Shown one piece after another: positions 33,599 through 44,097 of a DNA stretch of 64,000 bases (positions are counted from its first letter, which is position 1; the number at the start of each line of letters is the position of its first letter). A program made the translations under genes and the position numbers. The notes beneath the pieces were generated by a model. The model ran no database searches, was not told the DNA's origin, and was given only the letters and a program-made list of their open reading frames with translations. The stretch is from Paludibaculum fermentans (lineage in GTDB: Bacteria; Acidobacteriota; Terriglobia; Bryobacterales; Bryobacteraceae), in assembly GCF_015277775.1 (NCBI RefSeq), contig NZ_CP063849.1:9412803-9476802 (forward strand), given 5' to 3'.

Positions 33599-34513
33599 AT
33601 GACGGCCAGTCCCGCCACCCAATCGCCAGAACATCACTCCGTCTCGAACCTCCTCGATTGGACCCTCCTCCTCCTCCCAGGCCTGATTTGGGGTGCATCG
33701 TTCCTCTTCATCGCACAGGGACTCGAAAGCCTGCCTCCGAACGGCATCACCTTTACCCGCCTCGTCATCGGCTTCCTGACCCTTTCCCTCTTTCCCGGAG
33801 TCCGCCGCCCCGTGGCCCGCGCCGACTGGGGCCGTGTCGCCCTCCTGGGCATCATCTGGATGGCCTTCCCGCTCAGCCTCTTCCCCTTCGCTGAACAGCG
33901 CGTCTCCTCGGCCCTCACCGGCATGCTCAACGGAGCCACGCCCCTCTTCGCCGCCGCCGTCGCCAGCCTCCTCGCCCGCAGCCTGCCGCCGCGCCCCGTC
34001 CTGCTTGGCTTGGCCGTCGGCTTCGCCGGGACCATTCTCGTGGCCGTGCCCAGCCTCGGCGAAGGCAGCAACCAGGCCGCTGGAGTGTTGATGATTCTAG
34101 TCGCTGTCATGAGCTACGGCTTCTCTATCAACCTCGCCCGGCCCTTGCAGCAGCGCAACGGAGCCCTGCCCGTCATCTGGCGCGCCGTAGGCTTCGCGGT
34201 CCTGTTGACGGCCCCATTAGGCGTACCGGCCCTCCGCTCCGCTCACTGGACCTTGCCCTCGCTCCTGTCGCTGCTCGCATTGGGCATCTTCGGCACAGGC
34301 ATCGCCTACATCCTCCTGGCCGTGGCGGCAGGCCGCATCGGAGCGACCCGCGCCTCCGCCTCCACCTTTCTGATCCCCGGAGTCGCCCTCCTCCTGGGCG
34401 TTCTCGTGCGGGGCGAGCGCGTAGCCCTGCTCTCCCTCTGCGGCGGCGCCGTCTCCCTGGCCGGGGCGATCCTGATCCGCCGCGCCAGCCAGACCGCCGC
34501 GGCCAAATCCTGA
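33599..34513 (+). CDS. EamA-family (drug/metabolite superfamily) transporter
   Basis: A 304-residue membrane protein with ten predicted helices in two EamA repeats. The first begins LLDWTLLLLPGLIWGASFLFIAQGLESLPPNGITFTRLVIGFLTL and contains the family signature WGASF...G. The second starts near AAGVLMILVAVMSYGFSINLARPL and ends GVLVRGERVALLSLCGGAVSLAGAILI. Known members export amino acids, nucleosides or drugs. The adjacent secreted deaminase invites the idea of purine export, but nothing in the sequence proves it. ATG 33599 fits the hydrophobic start. Confidence 0.9.
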   Translation: MTASPATQSPEHHSVSNLLDWTLLLLPGLIWGASFLFIAQGLESLPPNGITFTRLVIGFLTLSLFPGVRRPVARADWGRVALLGIIWMAFPLSLFPFAEQRVSSALTGMLNGATPLFAAAVASLLARSLPPRPVLLGLAVGFAGTILVAVPSLGEGSNQAAGVLMILVAVMSYGFSINLARPLQQRNGALPVIWRAVGFAVLLTAPLGVPALRSAHWTLPSLLSLLALGIFGTGIAYILLAVAAGRIGATRASASTFLIPGVALLLGVLVRGERVALLSLCGGAVSLAGAILIRRASQTAAAKS

Positions 34514-34584
34514 GCCCGGCATACCAAGTGCGGATGCCTACCCACAAACCGCCCGGCATCCGTATGTGCAACGCTGGAAGTGCC

Positions 34585-34758
34585 ATGAGAGACACAGAGA
34601 CCATCGAAACTGAGCTGATGGAAATCAGCGCCATAGCCGACGATAGCCTCAAACTCGAGCGCATCATCGAGTGGTGTGCCACGCACCCTGACGAAGTCCC
34701 CTTCGCTTTGCACGTGCTGATGGGAAGCAAAACCAGCAAGCCCCCCGAAAGTGCCTGA
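34585..34758 (+). CDS. Small acidic hypothetical protein
   Basis: A start at ATG 34585 gives 57 residues (the frame is open to 34528). The sequence is acidic and helical: MRDTETIETELMEISAIADD, then LKLERIIEWCATHPDEVPFALHVLMGSK. No membrane segment is present. The phase is protein-like and codon usage is ordinary. It follows the transporter gene by 72 bases and precedes a strong intrinsic-terminator hairpin, which supports a transcript through here. No family recognised. Confidence 0.5.
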   Translation: MRDTETIETELMEISAIADDSLKLERIIEWCATHPDEVPFALHVLMGSKTSKPPESA

Positions 34759-34878
34759 GTCGCAGCCGGCCTGACCTCCTGAGTCGTGACGAGCAGCGGA
34801 GCACTGATCCAGATTCCCCACGTCCCTCCAGGCTGTTCAAACCCCGGCCGAAACGTGGGGCGAGCCTCCAGGCTTGCG

Positions 34879-34908
34879 GGCCGGCTCTCCAGCCGGCCTT
34901 CTTTCTTT
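34879..34908 (+). terminator. Intrinsic terminator
   Basis: GGCCGGCT at 34879-34886 pairs with AGCCGGCC at 34891-34898 across a CTCC loop and is followed by TTCTTTCTTT. This is the best rho-independent terminator in the window and would end the transcript of the transporter/small-protein region. Confidence 0.75.
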
Positions 34909-35343
34909 GGGGTTCCATTTCGAGGTATCTTCACGGAGCATCACCTGGCCCCGTCGGCAGAAAGACTCTCGATCGCAGCCTAACCGGGAAGTGCCGGGCC
35001 GCTGTCCATCCACCGGAGAGCGCTTCAGTCCTCTGACGCTAAAGCGGGGAGGCGCGTCTGATCCGCTCAAGGTAATCAGCGGACGATGCCGCAAATCCAG
35101 CCATTCATCCTCAAGGAAGTAGACCCCTTTTACGGAACTCGCCCTCACGAAACCAGCCGCCGCCGGAATGAGTCCGAAGCCGAGAATAGACGGATCTTGT
35201 GAGCCCTGGGATCCTCTCCGTCACCTCAAATCGCGCCACCACAGAGTTCTGTTCAGCCTGTCCTCTCCGCTAAAATCAGAGGTTCGCCGACAGAGCCCTT
35301 CCCGGCTCCTCCATCTCATCACCCTGCCATCCTGAGTCACAAA
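34909..35343. other. Gene-free interval before the metallophosphoesterase
   Basis: About 435 bases between the terminator and the next gene carry no supported frame. Short GC-rich inverted segments occur but none with a clear role. The promoter of the metallophosphoesterase gene must lie in the last part; I see no convincing -35/-10 pair. Confidence 0.3.
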
Positions 35344-36408
35344 ATGAACAGAAGATCCTTCGTAGCTGCTTCCCTCGCCATACCCGCCACGGCCTCCGCC
35401 GCTCCACCTCCGGAATCCGCCCCCGGCCACGACGCCCTGCGTTGCGGCTCGGATGGCGTCTTCCGCATCCTGGCCATCTCCGACCTCCACTACACCCCGA
35501 ACATCGACACCCACGGCATCGCGCTCGCGGAACGCCTCATCGAGACCGAAAAGCCCAATCTGGTCATCGTCAACGGCGACTGCCTCTCCGGCAAGGACAG
35601 CCAGGCAGAAGCGGAACTCCGCACCTCCATCGGCTTTGTCGCCGCCGCCATGGAGAAGAAACAGGTGCCCTGGGCCGTCACGTTCGGCAACCACGACCAG
35701 GAGCACTTCCCCAAAACTCAAATCGGCAAGGATGCCGTCCTGGCCATCTATTCCTCCTACCCTCACAACCTCAACGCCGGGTACAGGCAAGGCCTTCATG
35801 GGGCAGGGAACAAGCACCTCTTAATCTGGAACGCAGCCGGCACCCGGCCGGTCTACTGCGTCTGGCTGCTCGACTCGCAGGACTACTTCCAGGATGGGAA
35901 GAACCGCCCCTACGACTGGATCCATGCCGATCAGATCCTCTGGTACTACCAGACATCAGCCGAACTGGAACAACTCCACGGCGCCAAAGTGCCCGGCCTG
36001 ATGTTCTTCCACATTCCGCTGTGCGAATTCAACGAGATGGTCAACCACGGCAAAATTGTCGGAACCAGGCAGGAGCATGAGTCGCCATCGCCCATCAACA
36101 GCGGGCTCTTCGCGGCGCTACTCGATCGCGGCGACGTGCGCGGCGTTTACTGCGGTCACGACCACGTCAACAACTATATGGGCCGCTGGCGTGGCATCGA
36201 ACTCGGCTACGACGGTTCCCTCGGCCACTACGCCTATCCCCACGTTCAACCCGACGACCCCTCAAATCTCCACGTTCGCGGGGGGCGCGTCTTCGAAATC
36301 ACCGACGGAGCGCCCGCTCGTCACAAAACCTGGATGCGCTTCAAGGACGGCTCCAGGAACTGGGAGTCACTCTCGGACGCCTTCACCCACGACCAGATCA
36401 AGGATTAG
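35344..36408 (+). CDS. Tat-exported metallophosphoesterase
   Basis: A 354-residue calcineurin-type phosphoesterase. The N-terminus MNRRSFVAASLAIPATASAA is a Tat-like signal (NRRSF). The five metal motifs are in order: ISDLHYTPN (DxH), IVNGDCLSG (GDxxS-like), FGNHDQEHF (GNHD/E), FFHIPLCEF (H) and YCGHDHVNNYMG (GHxH). WDAAGTR-type features of the 3',5'-cyclic phosphodiesterase subgroup are partly visible, so acting on phosphomono- or diesters outside the cytoplasm is likely. It is convergent with the beta-propeller gene, whose stop lies 22 bases beyond. The substrate is unproven. Confidence 0.92.
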   Translation: MNRRSFVAASLAIPATASAAPPPESAPGHDALRCGSDGVFRILAISDLHYTPNIDTHGIALAERLIETEKPNLVIVNGDCLSGKDSQAEAELRTSIGFVAAAMEKKQVPWAVTFGNHDQEHFPKTQIGKDAVLAIYSSYPHNLNAGYRQGLHGAGNKHLLIWNAAGTRPVYCVWLLDSQDYFQDGKNRPYDWIHADQILWYYQTSAELEQLHGAKVPGLMFFHIPLCEFNEMVNHGKIVGTRQEHESPSPINSGLFAALLDRGDVRGVYCGHDHVNNYMGRWRGIELGYDGSLGHYAYPHVQPDDPSNLHVRGGRVFEITDGAPARHKTWMRFKDGSRNWESLSDAFTHDQIKD

Positions 36409-36429
36409 GGCGATGCCCGCTCCCGCTCC

Positions 36430-37464
36430 TCACCGGCCTCGCACCGCCCATGCCATGCCGTCCGGTTGCTTGCCTGCTTCGAGGCGCCCCGTCACTTCCA
36501 TCGACTGCAAGTCGACAATCACCACATAGTCGTCCGGAGTGCAGGCCACGTAAGCTCGCGCTCCGCCCGGCTCCATCTGGATGCCCGCCGCGCCGCGACC
36601 GATCTTCAGCCGCTTCACCGTCCGGCGCGTCGCCGCATCCAGAATCGTCAAATCGGGCCCCCGCAACGTGGAAACGAAAACCAGCTTGCCGTCCGGCGTG
36701 AACTTCAATCGGTTCGCCCCCGTCACATCGGCGGCCAGCGTCTGGACCACCTTCTTCGAGGCAACATCCAGAATCGATACCGTCCCGTCCTGCGCATTGG
36801 CCGCCCAAAGCTCCTTGCCGTCCGGAGAAATATCGAATCCCTCCGCTCCGCGGCCCACAGCCACCACGGTCTCGTCCCAATCCTGCGGTGGAGCATTCAT
36901 CGGGCCGCCCGCCCCAGGGGCCTGCACGCTTTTCTTCTCGATAAACGTCATTGTGGCGGAACTGACATTGGAGGTGACCAGCCATTTCAGATCAGGAGAA
37001 ACCGCAATCATATGCGTCCGGTTCTGCCCGGTCCCCAACACCAGGTCGATCTTTTGTGAGGCGGGATCATAGCGCCCGATCACCTTCGCTGCCTCTGCCG
37101 TGAACCAGACCATTCCACCCTGGAAATCCAGGCCATGCGGTCCCCGCAACGCCCCAAGATCCACTGTGGGCAGCGCTTTCTGGCCCACCAGGTCAATCAC
37201 GGAAATCGTGTTGTACCGCCCGCCTCCATAGTTCGAAATGAAAGCAAACCGCCCATCCGTCGAGGCCACCACTTCATGAGGATCCGGTCCGGAAGGAATC
37301 CGGGCGACCACCTGATGGCTCCCGGGATCGACGATCGCCAAAGTCTGTTCACTCTTCGAAAGCACCAGCAACGCCGCGGTAGGAGTGTCCGCCCCCGGCA
37401 GCAACCCCGGCATCATCAGCCCCGCCACGGCCAGTATGCAATCGATCTTCCACATCATGACCAA
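36430..37464 (-). CDS. Secreted YncE-like beta-propeller protein
   Basis: A 344-residue protein with an N-terminal signal segment (MWKIDCILAVAGLMMPGLLPGA). The rest is a seven-bladed propeller of the YncE/cytochrome-D1-like group; blade repeats such as VVASTDGRFAFISNYGGG, IAVSPDLKWLVTSNVSS, FDISPDGKELWAANAQDGTVSILDVASKKVV and FTPDGKLVFVSTLRGPDLTILDAATRRTV are obvious. Such proteins are found in the periplasm, with roles from DNA binding (YncE) to lactonase-like activity. No heme or active-site motif was seen. It is convergent with the metallophosphoesterase gene. Confidence 0.85.
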   Translation of the reverse strand: MVMMWKIDCILAVAGLMMPGLLPGADTPTAALLVLSKSEQTLAIVDPGSHQVVARIPSGPDPHEVVASTDGRFAFISNYGGGRYNTISVIDLVGQKALPTVDLGALRGPHGLDFQGGMVWFTAEAAKVIGRYDPASQKIDLVLGTGQNRTHMIAVSPDLKWLVTSNVSSATMTFIEKKSVQAPGAGGPMNAPPQDWDETVVAVGRGAEGFDISPDGKELWAANAQDGTVSILDVASKKVVQTLAADVTGANRLKFTPDGKLVFVSTLRGPDLTILDAATRRTVKRLKIGRGAAGIQMEPGGARAYVACTPDDYVVIVDLQSMEVTGRLEAGKQPDGMAWAVRGR

Positions 37465-37653
37465 AGAGTATACCCCTGGCGGGCTGACGCACCCAGGCGC
37501 GGTTCATCCCGCCCCTCTCGGCAGGGCTGCCCTTTCCGAAGCGCGGGCGAACGGAAGCGCTCTGAACTCCACCCTCCCGCCATGCCCCACGAGGCCACAC
37601 GGCAGCGGGATCACCGGAGCTTATGAGGCCCGGCCTCCACCCCGGCCGGCGCG

Positions 37654-38682
37654 TCACTTCTTCGCACCACCCCGCTTGCCCACCCGTTCCTCCACCCACT
37701 GCAGGACAAAATCGGCAATCTGCAGATTGTTCCTGTCCTGCATGATCATGTGGCTGTTCCCGCGAATCCCGCGTTCCGGCGGGTTGAACATCTGCGCCTT
37801 GCCCCCAGCCGCCTGGATCCGGCCGATCAGCGCCTGGCAGCTCTCGAAAGACTCCTGCCAGGAGGCTCGCGTCGAAATGCCCGTCGGGATGTCCCGGTGG
37901 TCGCCAAAGACCACCAGGATCGGTATCGACGCCAGCGTCTTGATCTGCTCCTCGGTATAGTTCGCCGGACAGCGCCCCGGCTCAACCAGCACCAGGCCCT
38001 TCGCCGCCGACGGATTCAGCAGCGCCGCCGCCAGCGGAAATGGCCCCGATTGCGAGTGCCCCATCAGCACCGCGCCCTTCAGTTGAACGGCAAGTTCAGA
38101 CAACGCCTTCAGCGTCGGATTCGGTGTCGGAATACCGCCAAAACTGAGGTCGGGCACCCCCTGCTTCGAGAGTTCATCCACCGCCCCCACCGGAAACTGA
38201 CTGTCCGGAAAGGGAGCGCCGGGCTTCGCGCCAAACCGGAAGTTCGGCCAGACCGATTCGTCGCTGAAGCGCAGGATATTGGGTAGGTTGCCCGGCGGCG
38301 TCGACCCCGCGCGCACGTCATTGAACAGGGCCTGGTTGAACCCGGATCGCCCGCGCCCCACCTGGTCCGGCACATACACCGGATGGCCCTTTCGCACGAA
38401 ATACTCGTCCCACCCCATCCGCCCGTCCGGTGTGGTCTCCCACGATTTGCCCGTCAGGGTCGCGCCGTGAACCATGACCACCGGGACATTGCGGAACCCC
38501 CGTTGCGGCACCATGTACCGCACATACATCTGGTTGACGGCAATGTGACCCGCTGGGCCGAACCCGCCCAACTCCGTGCGTGTCTGTTCAGACTTCTCGC
38601 CGCCGATGAAGAAACTGCCTTGCGCCTTCAACACAAGCGGCGGGCTGGGCGTTTGAAGGTCTTCCATCGACTCGGCCATCAC
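37654..38682 (-). CDS. Alpha/beta hydrolase, signal peptide probably lost by frameshift
   Basis: From ATG 38682 the protein has 342 residues. Fold motifs: VVMVHGATLTGKSWE (oxyanion), GKGHPVYVPDQVGRGRSGF-type region, VLMGHSQSGPFPLA (nucleophile Ser), PILVVFGDHRD (acid) and RGNSHMIMQDRNN (His). Substrate unknown; similar secreted esterases occur in Proteobacteria and Acidobacteria. The start is odd. A strong GGAGGAGG site (38737-38744) precedes ATG 38732, whose frame gives MRSQVIALGVF and then stops. One extra T in the run at 38701-38704 would join it to this gene and make a perfect signal peptide (MRSQVIALGVFLIAPGGVMA). See findings. Confidence 0.85.
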   Translation of the reverse strand: MMAESMEDLQTPSPPLVLKAQGSFFIGGEKSEQTRTELGGFGPAGHIAVNQMYVRYMVPQRGFRNVPVVMVHGATLTGKSWETTPDGRMGWDEYFVRKGHPVYVPDQVGRGRSGFNQALFNDVRAGSTPPGNLPNILRFSDESVWPNFRFGAKPGAPFPDSQFPVGAVDELSKQGVPDLSFGGIPTPNPTLKALSELAVQLKGAVLMGHSQSGPFPLAAALLNPSAAKGLVLVEPGRCPANYTEEQIKTLASIPILVVFGDHRDIPTGISTRASWQESFESCQALIGRIQAAGGKAQMFNPPERGIRGNSHMIMQDRNNLQIADFVLQWVEERVGKRGGAKK

Positions 38683-38890
38683 CCCGCCGGGCGCAATCAG
38701 AAAACCCCGAGCGCGATGACCTGGCTTCTCATTCTTCCTCCTCCAAATCCTTGGCCACCCTCATTTCTGTCCAAAAACCTCTTTCGCGATGCCGATAGCG
38801 GTTACCCCACTGGCGCCAGCAGGCTGAGCAGTCCGGCAGCGGCTGTCAAGCGTCCCATCGCTGGTCTGTCGCTGGTCTTTTCTTGCTCCG

Positions 38891-39907
<1,017 letters not shown>

Positions 39908-40035
39908 CTAGGCCCGATCCCGCGGTCGGCGTTACCACAATCCTCTGCAATTCTTGCCTGATCCTGTCGATCGCCAAATCTCCATCGTCCCCGCAAAGCG
40001 ATGGGCGGGCTTGCCTCGGCGACGCTCGAACCAGC

Positions 40036-40572
40036 TCAGTGCGGCTCGCGATGAGCGATCGCAAGCTGCGCTGCCTGGCTGCGTGTCCGCCACAGCAAGA
40101 TGAAGATCCCCGCCAGCGCCGCGTACGTGGCCGCCAGCAGCCAGCCCGTCTCCCACGGGATCCCGTCCAGGTGAGCGGCCGAAACCGGCCACAAAAACTG
40201 GATCGCAAACCAGCCGCGGTGTGTCAGCATGTCGATCACGATATGCAGCAACCAGCCCAGTAGCTCCCAGACGGGCCTCCGCGCGACGATCCATGCGGAC
40301 GCAAAGGCCAGCCCGAAGATCAACAGACTGTGGACGCAGTTATAAAGCCCAAAGACCCAATCCAGGCGCGGCCCCCCGGGTTGCGGCAGCAGCGTGGTCG
40401 TAACGCCGGTCACCCGCCACCAGATCCGCAAGACCGCCGGCACCGTGAAACTGGCGAGGTCCGGCAAAACTCCGAAGAACACCGCCCACCCAAGCCGCAC
40501 CGCCGGACCCGGCCGCCGGTTCACAAAGATCGCCGCGGCCGCCGTGCACAACCCATGAGCAACAATGTCCAC
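40036..40572 (-). CDS. Multi-pass membrane protein, YdjM/DUF457-like
   Basis: A 178-residue protein with four or five hydrophobic helices: MDIVAHGLCTAAAAIFVN, RLGWAVFFGVLPDLASFTV, SLLIFGLAFASAWIVA, GWLLHIVIDMLTHRGWFA and TGWLLAATYAALAGIFILLW. Conserved His/Asp residues within helices (AHG at the start, PDLASF, HSLL, LHIVIDMLTH) match the inner-membrane metal-dependent hydrolase-like family (YdjM/DUF457). Enzymatic function has not been shown for most members. The start MDIVAHG is characteristic. It lies on the minus strand between the aldo/keto reductase and the large secreted protein genes. Confidence 0.7.
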   Translation of the reverse strand: MDIVAHGLCTAAAAIFVNRRPGPAVRLGWAVFFGVLPDLASFTVPAVLRIWWRVTGVTTTLLPQPGGPRLDWVFGLYNCVHSLLIFGLAFASAWIVARRPVWELLGWLLHIVIDMLTHRGWFAIQFLWPVSAAHLDGIPWETGWLLAATYAALAGIFILLWRTRSQAAQLAIAHREPH

Positions 40573-40671
40573 TTCTCTACGACTCCTGGTTCCTCATCCT
40601 AATCCCCTCTCGCCGGATCTGCCGCCAGGCCGTAGCCTCGCCCCGTGGCTTGCCGCCCCAAACCGCACAAT

Positions 40672-43056
40672 CTACTGCGAGCAGGATTCGATCCTCATCG
40701 ATCGTTCCAATAAGAACCCCGTCAGTTCCTGAAACATCTCGGTCCGTTGACCGGCCGAGAACCCGTCAAACAGGTCGCCGGTATGAGACATCCAGCAAAA
40801 CCGCGTGCCGGCCGGATACTGCTGCAGCTTACGCTTCAGCCCGTCCATGGTTCTGCTGGAATAGCCGTCCACGCGAAAAGCGGACGGGTAGATCCACCCG
40901 CCATTGGTGGCCTCAATCGCTATCGCGCCTTGGATGTGCGCGCGTCCCCACCGCTCCTGGCACCCGTCGCCCAGGCATAGCGCGGCAAGGCGCTTCCGCC
41001 GGGGCTCATCCAGCAGCCACGCTTGCGCCGTGCCGATTGAGCTGAACAGCGCATCGCCCAACCGGCTCTCCTCATTCGCGCCGTTTCCGGTAAGCGGGTG
41101 GCCCTCCAGCTCTGCCGTTCGGCCGCGCCACTGCTCCACCCACTTCTCCAGGCGCCTCCACAGGTACGGTTCCACCTCCGGCCCGCCTTCGGATGCCAGC
41201 ACCCCGGCCGCGCCCAGGGCCACCTCCGCGTCGGGGTCGTCCAGCCGGACAATCGCCTCCGCCTGGAGGGCCGGAGTCCACGCCACCGTTGCGACGCTGC
41301 CCAGCAGATAGCGGAAGAAGCCGCAGTGCTTGCGCTGGCCCATGGCCTGTTGGAGCATCCTTCGGCCCTCGCCATTCTCCTCGGGCGCCACCCGCACGAA
41401 GTAGCTCACCTCCGGCTGCTCCATGGCGCACGGAGCGGGGTGTTGGCCGGCAATCCTGTGCACCTCCTCCAGTATTCGCGGCGACGCGAACTTTGCCACC
41501 AGCGGCATCGTGGCTGCATAGTCGCGCTTCAATTGGCTCAGCAGGGCATCGTCGATCTCCGCTAGCGGCTGGGCCGGCAGCTCCCGCACCGCATACCCGG
41601 CAAAGCGCGGCGATCCGCTGGCAATGTCCTCCTGGATCACTCGAACAACCTCCTGCGGCGAGAGCTGCGCCAGTCGCTGCAAGGCCGCAATCGCCAGGCC
41701 CCCCTCCGTCCCCCAGACATTCGGGGGCATCGCCTGCCTCAACGCATTCTTTGGCTTCTGCCTGGCCAGCAGTTGCCGCAATACCGGAATCATCTCCGGA
41801 CCTCTCACCAGGTCCCACTTGTGGTCGAGCAACTCAACTTGTTGCTCTTCAGGGAACTCCAGGAACTGGGCGATCAGTTGCGCCCGCGTCAATCCATAGT
41901 CGTCCGGCGGCACCAGCTTGGCGGCCTTGGCCTCCTCCGGCGCCACTGCGGCAATCGCTGCCGCCGAGGTCTTCCGCCCATCCGGATCCTTGGCGGCCGC
42001 CGCCGGAATCAGGCGGACCGCTTCCGCCCGCAGGATCGCCTCATAGCGGGCCCGCCGTTCCTCCATCAGTTTGTGGGTGCTGTCCCAGGCCGCTTTGTCG
42101 GGAATCTGCCAGGCGTGAATGGGCAAGGGCTTGGGTCGATCCTTCTCGATCCACCTGAACGCAGCCCGCACCCGTAAATCCCACTCCTGAAACCCGGCTT
42201 GCGGATCCGACAGGTAGGCGTCGAACGCGGCGACGGTCTTTCGCCGGGCGCGGGCTGCAAACAACAACAGCGTGGATGGGCTGGATCCACTCTTCCGGGC
42301 GATCTCGAACGCAAACTGCACGGCGGGCGCGGTTCCCAGGTACTCCAATTCACGCCTGGCCAGGAGCACCTTCTCATCTGGAGGGGCAGGGATGAGCGGC
42401 TGATCCTCCGCCTTGGCTGCCCCGGCCGCTGGCGGCTCCAGAACGGCCCGGATCTCCGCCAGCTTCCTCGCCTCCCAGGTCGGATCGGCAGCCTGGATCT
42501 CGATCTCGACCATGTTCGAAACCGCGGCGAAACCCACGGTCTTTCTCTCCGATTCGCCGGGCGCGCTCGCTCGAGCGAGGCGATGCGATTTCAAATAGAA
42601 GCGGTAACGGCCCGGACGGTCGAAGCGGAACCACTGATTGAGCTCCACTTCGACCCTCACCGGTTTCGAGTCCAGCACTGGATACCCGCGAATCCCGCCC
42701 GCCATCCCTCCCATCACGCCGCTCCCGAAATAGTCGATGTACGGATCCGTCACCTCCTGTTCCATGACGAATTCCTCGGTGGGCAGCCTTCCGCTGCGGT
42801 CGTAACTCGCGGCGTTGAGCTTGTATTTCTCAGGCGTATCGCTGGAGAACTCCAGGGTGAGCGGCAGTCGCTCTCCCATGTGGAATGTGCGCTTTCCGCC
42901 CGGGGTGTACACCCGGAAGTGGAGGTCGGCGGGATTCGAGGCAACCTCCTTCGCATGACTCGTGTCGAAATTCTCCGTGAGACTCCGTGCTCCGGCGGCG
43001 GAAAAGCTCGTGAGGGCGGCAGCCAGCCACAGACACGACATTGGCCTCAAACGCAT
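40672..43056 (-). CDS. Large secreted protein with helical-repeat C-terminal region
   Basis: ATG 43056 gives 794 residues with a signal peptide (MRLRPMSCLWLAAALTSFSAAGA); a GAGG lies 7 bases before, and the open frame to 43227 is not adopted. The N-terminal part is beta-rich (FRVYTPGGKRTFHMGERLPLTLEFSSD, WFRFDRPGRYRFYLKSHRL), like an accessory or surface domain. The C-terminal 450 residues are helical with HEAT-like repeats (EVALGAAGVLASEGGPEVEPYLWRRLEKW). No catalytic motif was recognised. I cannot name the family beyond acidobacterial secreted proteins of this build. It may follow the LytTR regulator gene in one transcript, 190 bases apart. Confidence 0.75.
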   Translation of the reverse strand: MRLRPMSCLWLAAALTSFSAAGARSLTENFDTSHAKEVASNPADLHFRVYTPGGKRTFHMGERLPLTLEFSSDTPEKYKLNAASYDRSGRLPTEEFVMEQEVTDPYIDYFGSGVMGGMAGGIRGYPVLDSKPVRVEVELNQWFRFDRPGRYRFYLKSHRLARASAPGESERKTVGFAAVSNMVEIEIQAADPTWEARKLAEIRAVLEPPAAGAAKAEDQPLIPAPPDEKVLLARRELEYLGTAPAVQFAFEIARKSGSSPSTLLLFAARARRKTVAAFDAYLSDPQAGFQEWDLRVRAAFRWIEKDRPKPLPIHAWQIPDKAAWDSTHKLMEERRARYEAILRAEAVRLIPAAAAKDPDGRKTSAAAIAAVAPEEAKAAKLVPPDDYGLTRAQLIAQFLEFPEEQQVELLDHKWDLVRGPEMIPVLRQLLARQKPKNALRQAMPPNVWGTEGGLAIAALQRLAQLSPQEVVRVIQEDIASGSPRFAGYAVRELPAQPLAEIDDALLSQLKRDYAATMPLVAKFASPRILEEVHRIAGQHPAPCAMEQPEVSYFVRVAPEENGEGRRMLQQAMGQRKHCGFFRYLLGSVATVAWTPALQAEAIVRLDDPDAEVALGAAGVLASEGGPEVEPYLWRRLEKWVEQWRGRTAELEGHPLTGNGANEESRLGDALFSSIGTAQAWLLDEPRRKRLAALCLGDGCQERWGRAHIQGAIAIEATNGGWIYPSAFRVDGYSSRTMDGLKRKLQQYPAGTRFCWMSHTGDLFDGFSAGQRTEMFQELTGFLLERSMRIESCSQ

Positions 43057-43246
43057 AGGTATGCCTCGGAATGGCGGCTGCCAGTCGAGAAGCGGCCCGC
43101 CGCCAGCAACGGACGCAGTACGAAGGTGCGGCCCTCTCCGTATCGGGAGTCGCGCTGTTCCAAACTCCAAAGAGCTGGCCTTCTGGTATGAAGACACTGT
43201 CCAATTGCGCGAAGTTCCCAAAAGCACGCGCGACCCGCCCCAACCC

Positions 43247-43987
43247 TCAAACCATCCCCGCCAGGTACTCCAACAGGTGCCTGGTCCGCCGCCGGCTCAC
43301 CTCCAGCTTCACTCCATTCCTGAGCGTCACCTCTCCGTTCCCACTCTCGGGCCGAACCTCGGTCACCGCGCTCAAATTCACCAGCGCCGCCCGGGAAATC
43401 CGGAAGAATCGCGAAGGCGCCAGTCGACGCTCCAGCTCATTCAGTGTCGGAGCCATCCAATAATCGCTGCTGTCCGCCACCAGGCGCGTCAGGCTTCCTT
43501 CCGACCCGAAGTAGAGGATCCGCGATTCCTCCACCACGACAAACTGCGACCCCTTTCGTGCCAGAAATCTCGTCGGCGCCGTCGCTCCCGGCCGCAAGGC
43601 CCGCTCCAACGCGGCCTCCTGGCTTCTCAGCGGAGTGGGCAGCGCGCGGATGCGATCGAGCGACTGCGCCAGCCGGGCCCGCCCCACGGGCTTCAGCAGG
43701 TAGTCCACCGCATTCAACTCGAAGGCCTCCACCGCGTATTGATCGCAGGCCGTGCAGAAAATGATGTGCGGTCGCGGCTGCGGCAGGCAGGCCGCCACGT
43801 CGATCCCGCTGCAGCCCGGCATCTGGATGTCCAGCAGGATCCCGTGCGGGCGCAGTTGTGCGGCCAACTCCATCGCCTGCGTCCCGTTGGCCGCCTCTCC
43901 CGCGATCTCACCATCTGGATGGGCGGCCAGCAACTGGCGCAGGCGCACCAGCGTGGGCGGTTCGTCATCCACAATCAGGACGCGCAT
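43247..43987 (-). CDS. LytTR-family response regulator
   Basis: ATG 43987 gives 246 residues starting MRVLIVDDEPPTLVRLRQLL; the frame is open further but lacks a receiver start. The receiver has D7/D8 and phosphoacceptor D53 (HGILLDIQMPGCSGIDV), then YAVEAFELNAVDYLLKPVGRARL with Lys. The LytTR DNA-binding domain follows (about residues 150-246): RFLARKGSQFVVVEESRILYFGSEGSLTRLVADSSDYWMAPTLNELERRLAPSRFFRISRAALVNLSAVTEVRPESGNGEVTLRNG... No histidine kinase gene is adjacent, so its partner is elsewhere. It is divergent from the M50 protease gene (111 bases apart), which could be a target. Confidence 0.93.
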   Translation of the reverse strand: MRVLIVDDEPPTLVRLRQLLAAHPDGEIAGEAANGTQAMELAAQLRPHGILLDIQMPGCSGIDVAACLPQPRPHIIFCTACDQYAVEAFELNAVDYLLKPVGRARLAQSLDRIRALPTPLRSQEAALERALRPGATAPTRFLARKGSQFVVVEESRILYFGSEGSLTRLVADSSDYWMAPTLNELERRLAPSRFFRISRAALVNLSAVTEVRPESGNGEVTLRNGVKLEVSRRRTRHLLEYLAGMV

Positions 43988-44097
43988 CACTCGCCTCCGC
44001 GAATCCGAACCCCGCCCTTCACCGGGAATGCCTCGCTCAAAGCGTCCCCACCGCCCCCGTGTTATCGTCGAATCCGAGCCAACTTCCCCCGGCAATC

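Noticed and set aside
43987..44097. Partner histidine kinase for the LytTR regulator
   Set aside because: No kinase motif in neighbouring genes; the regulator is an orphan within this window.
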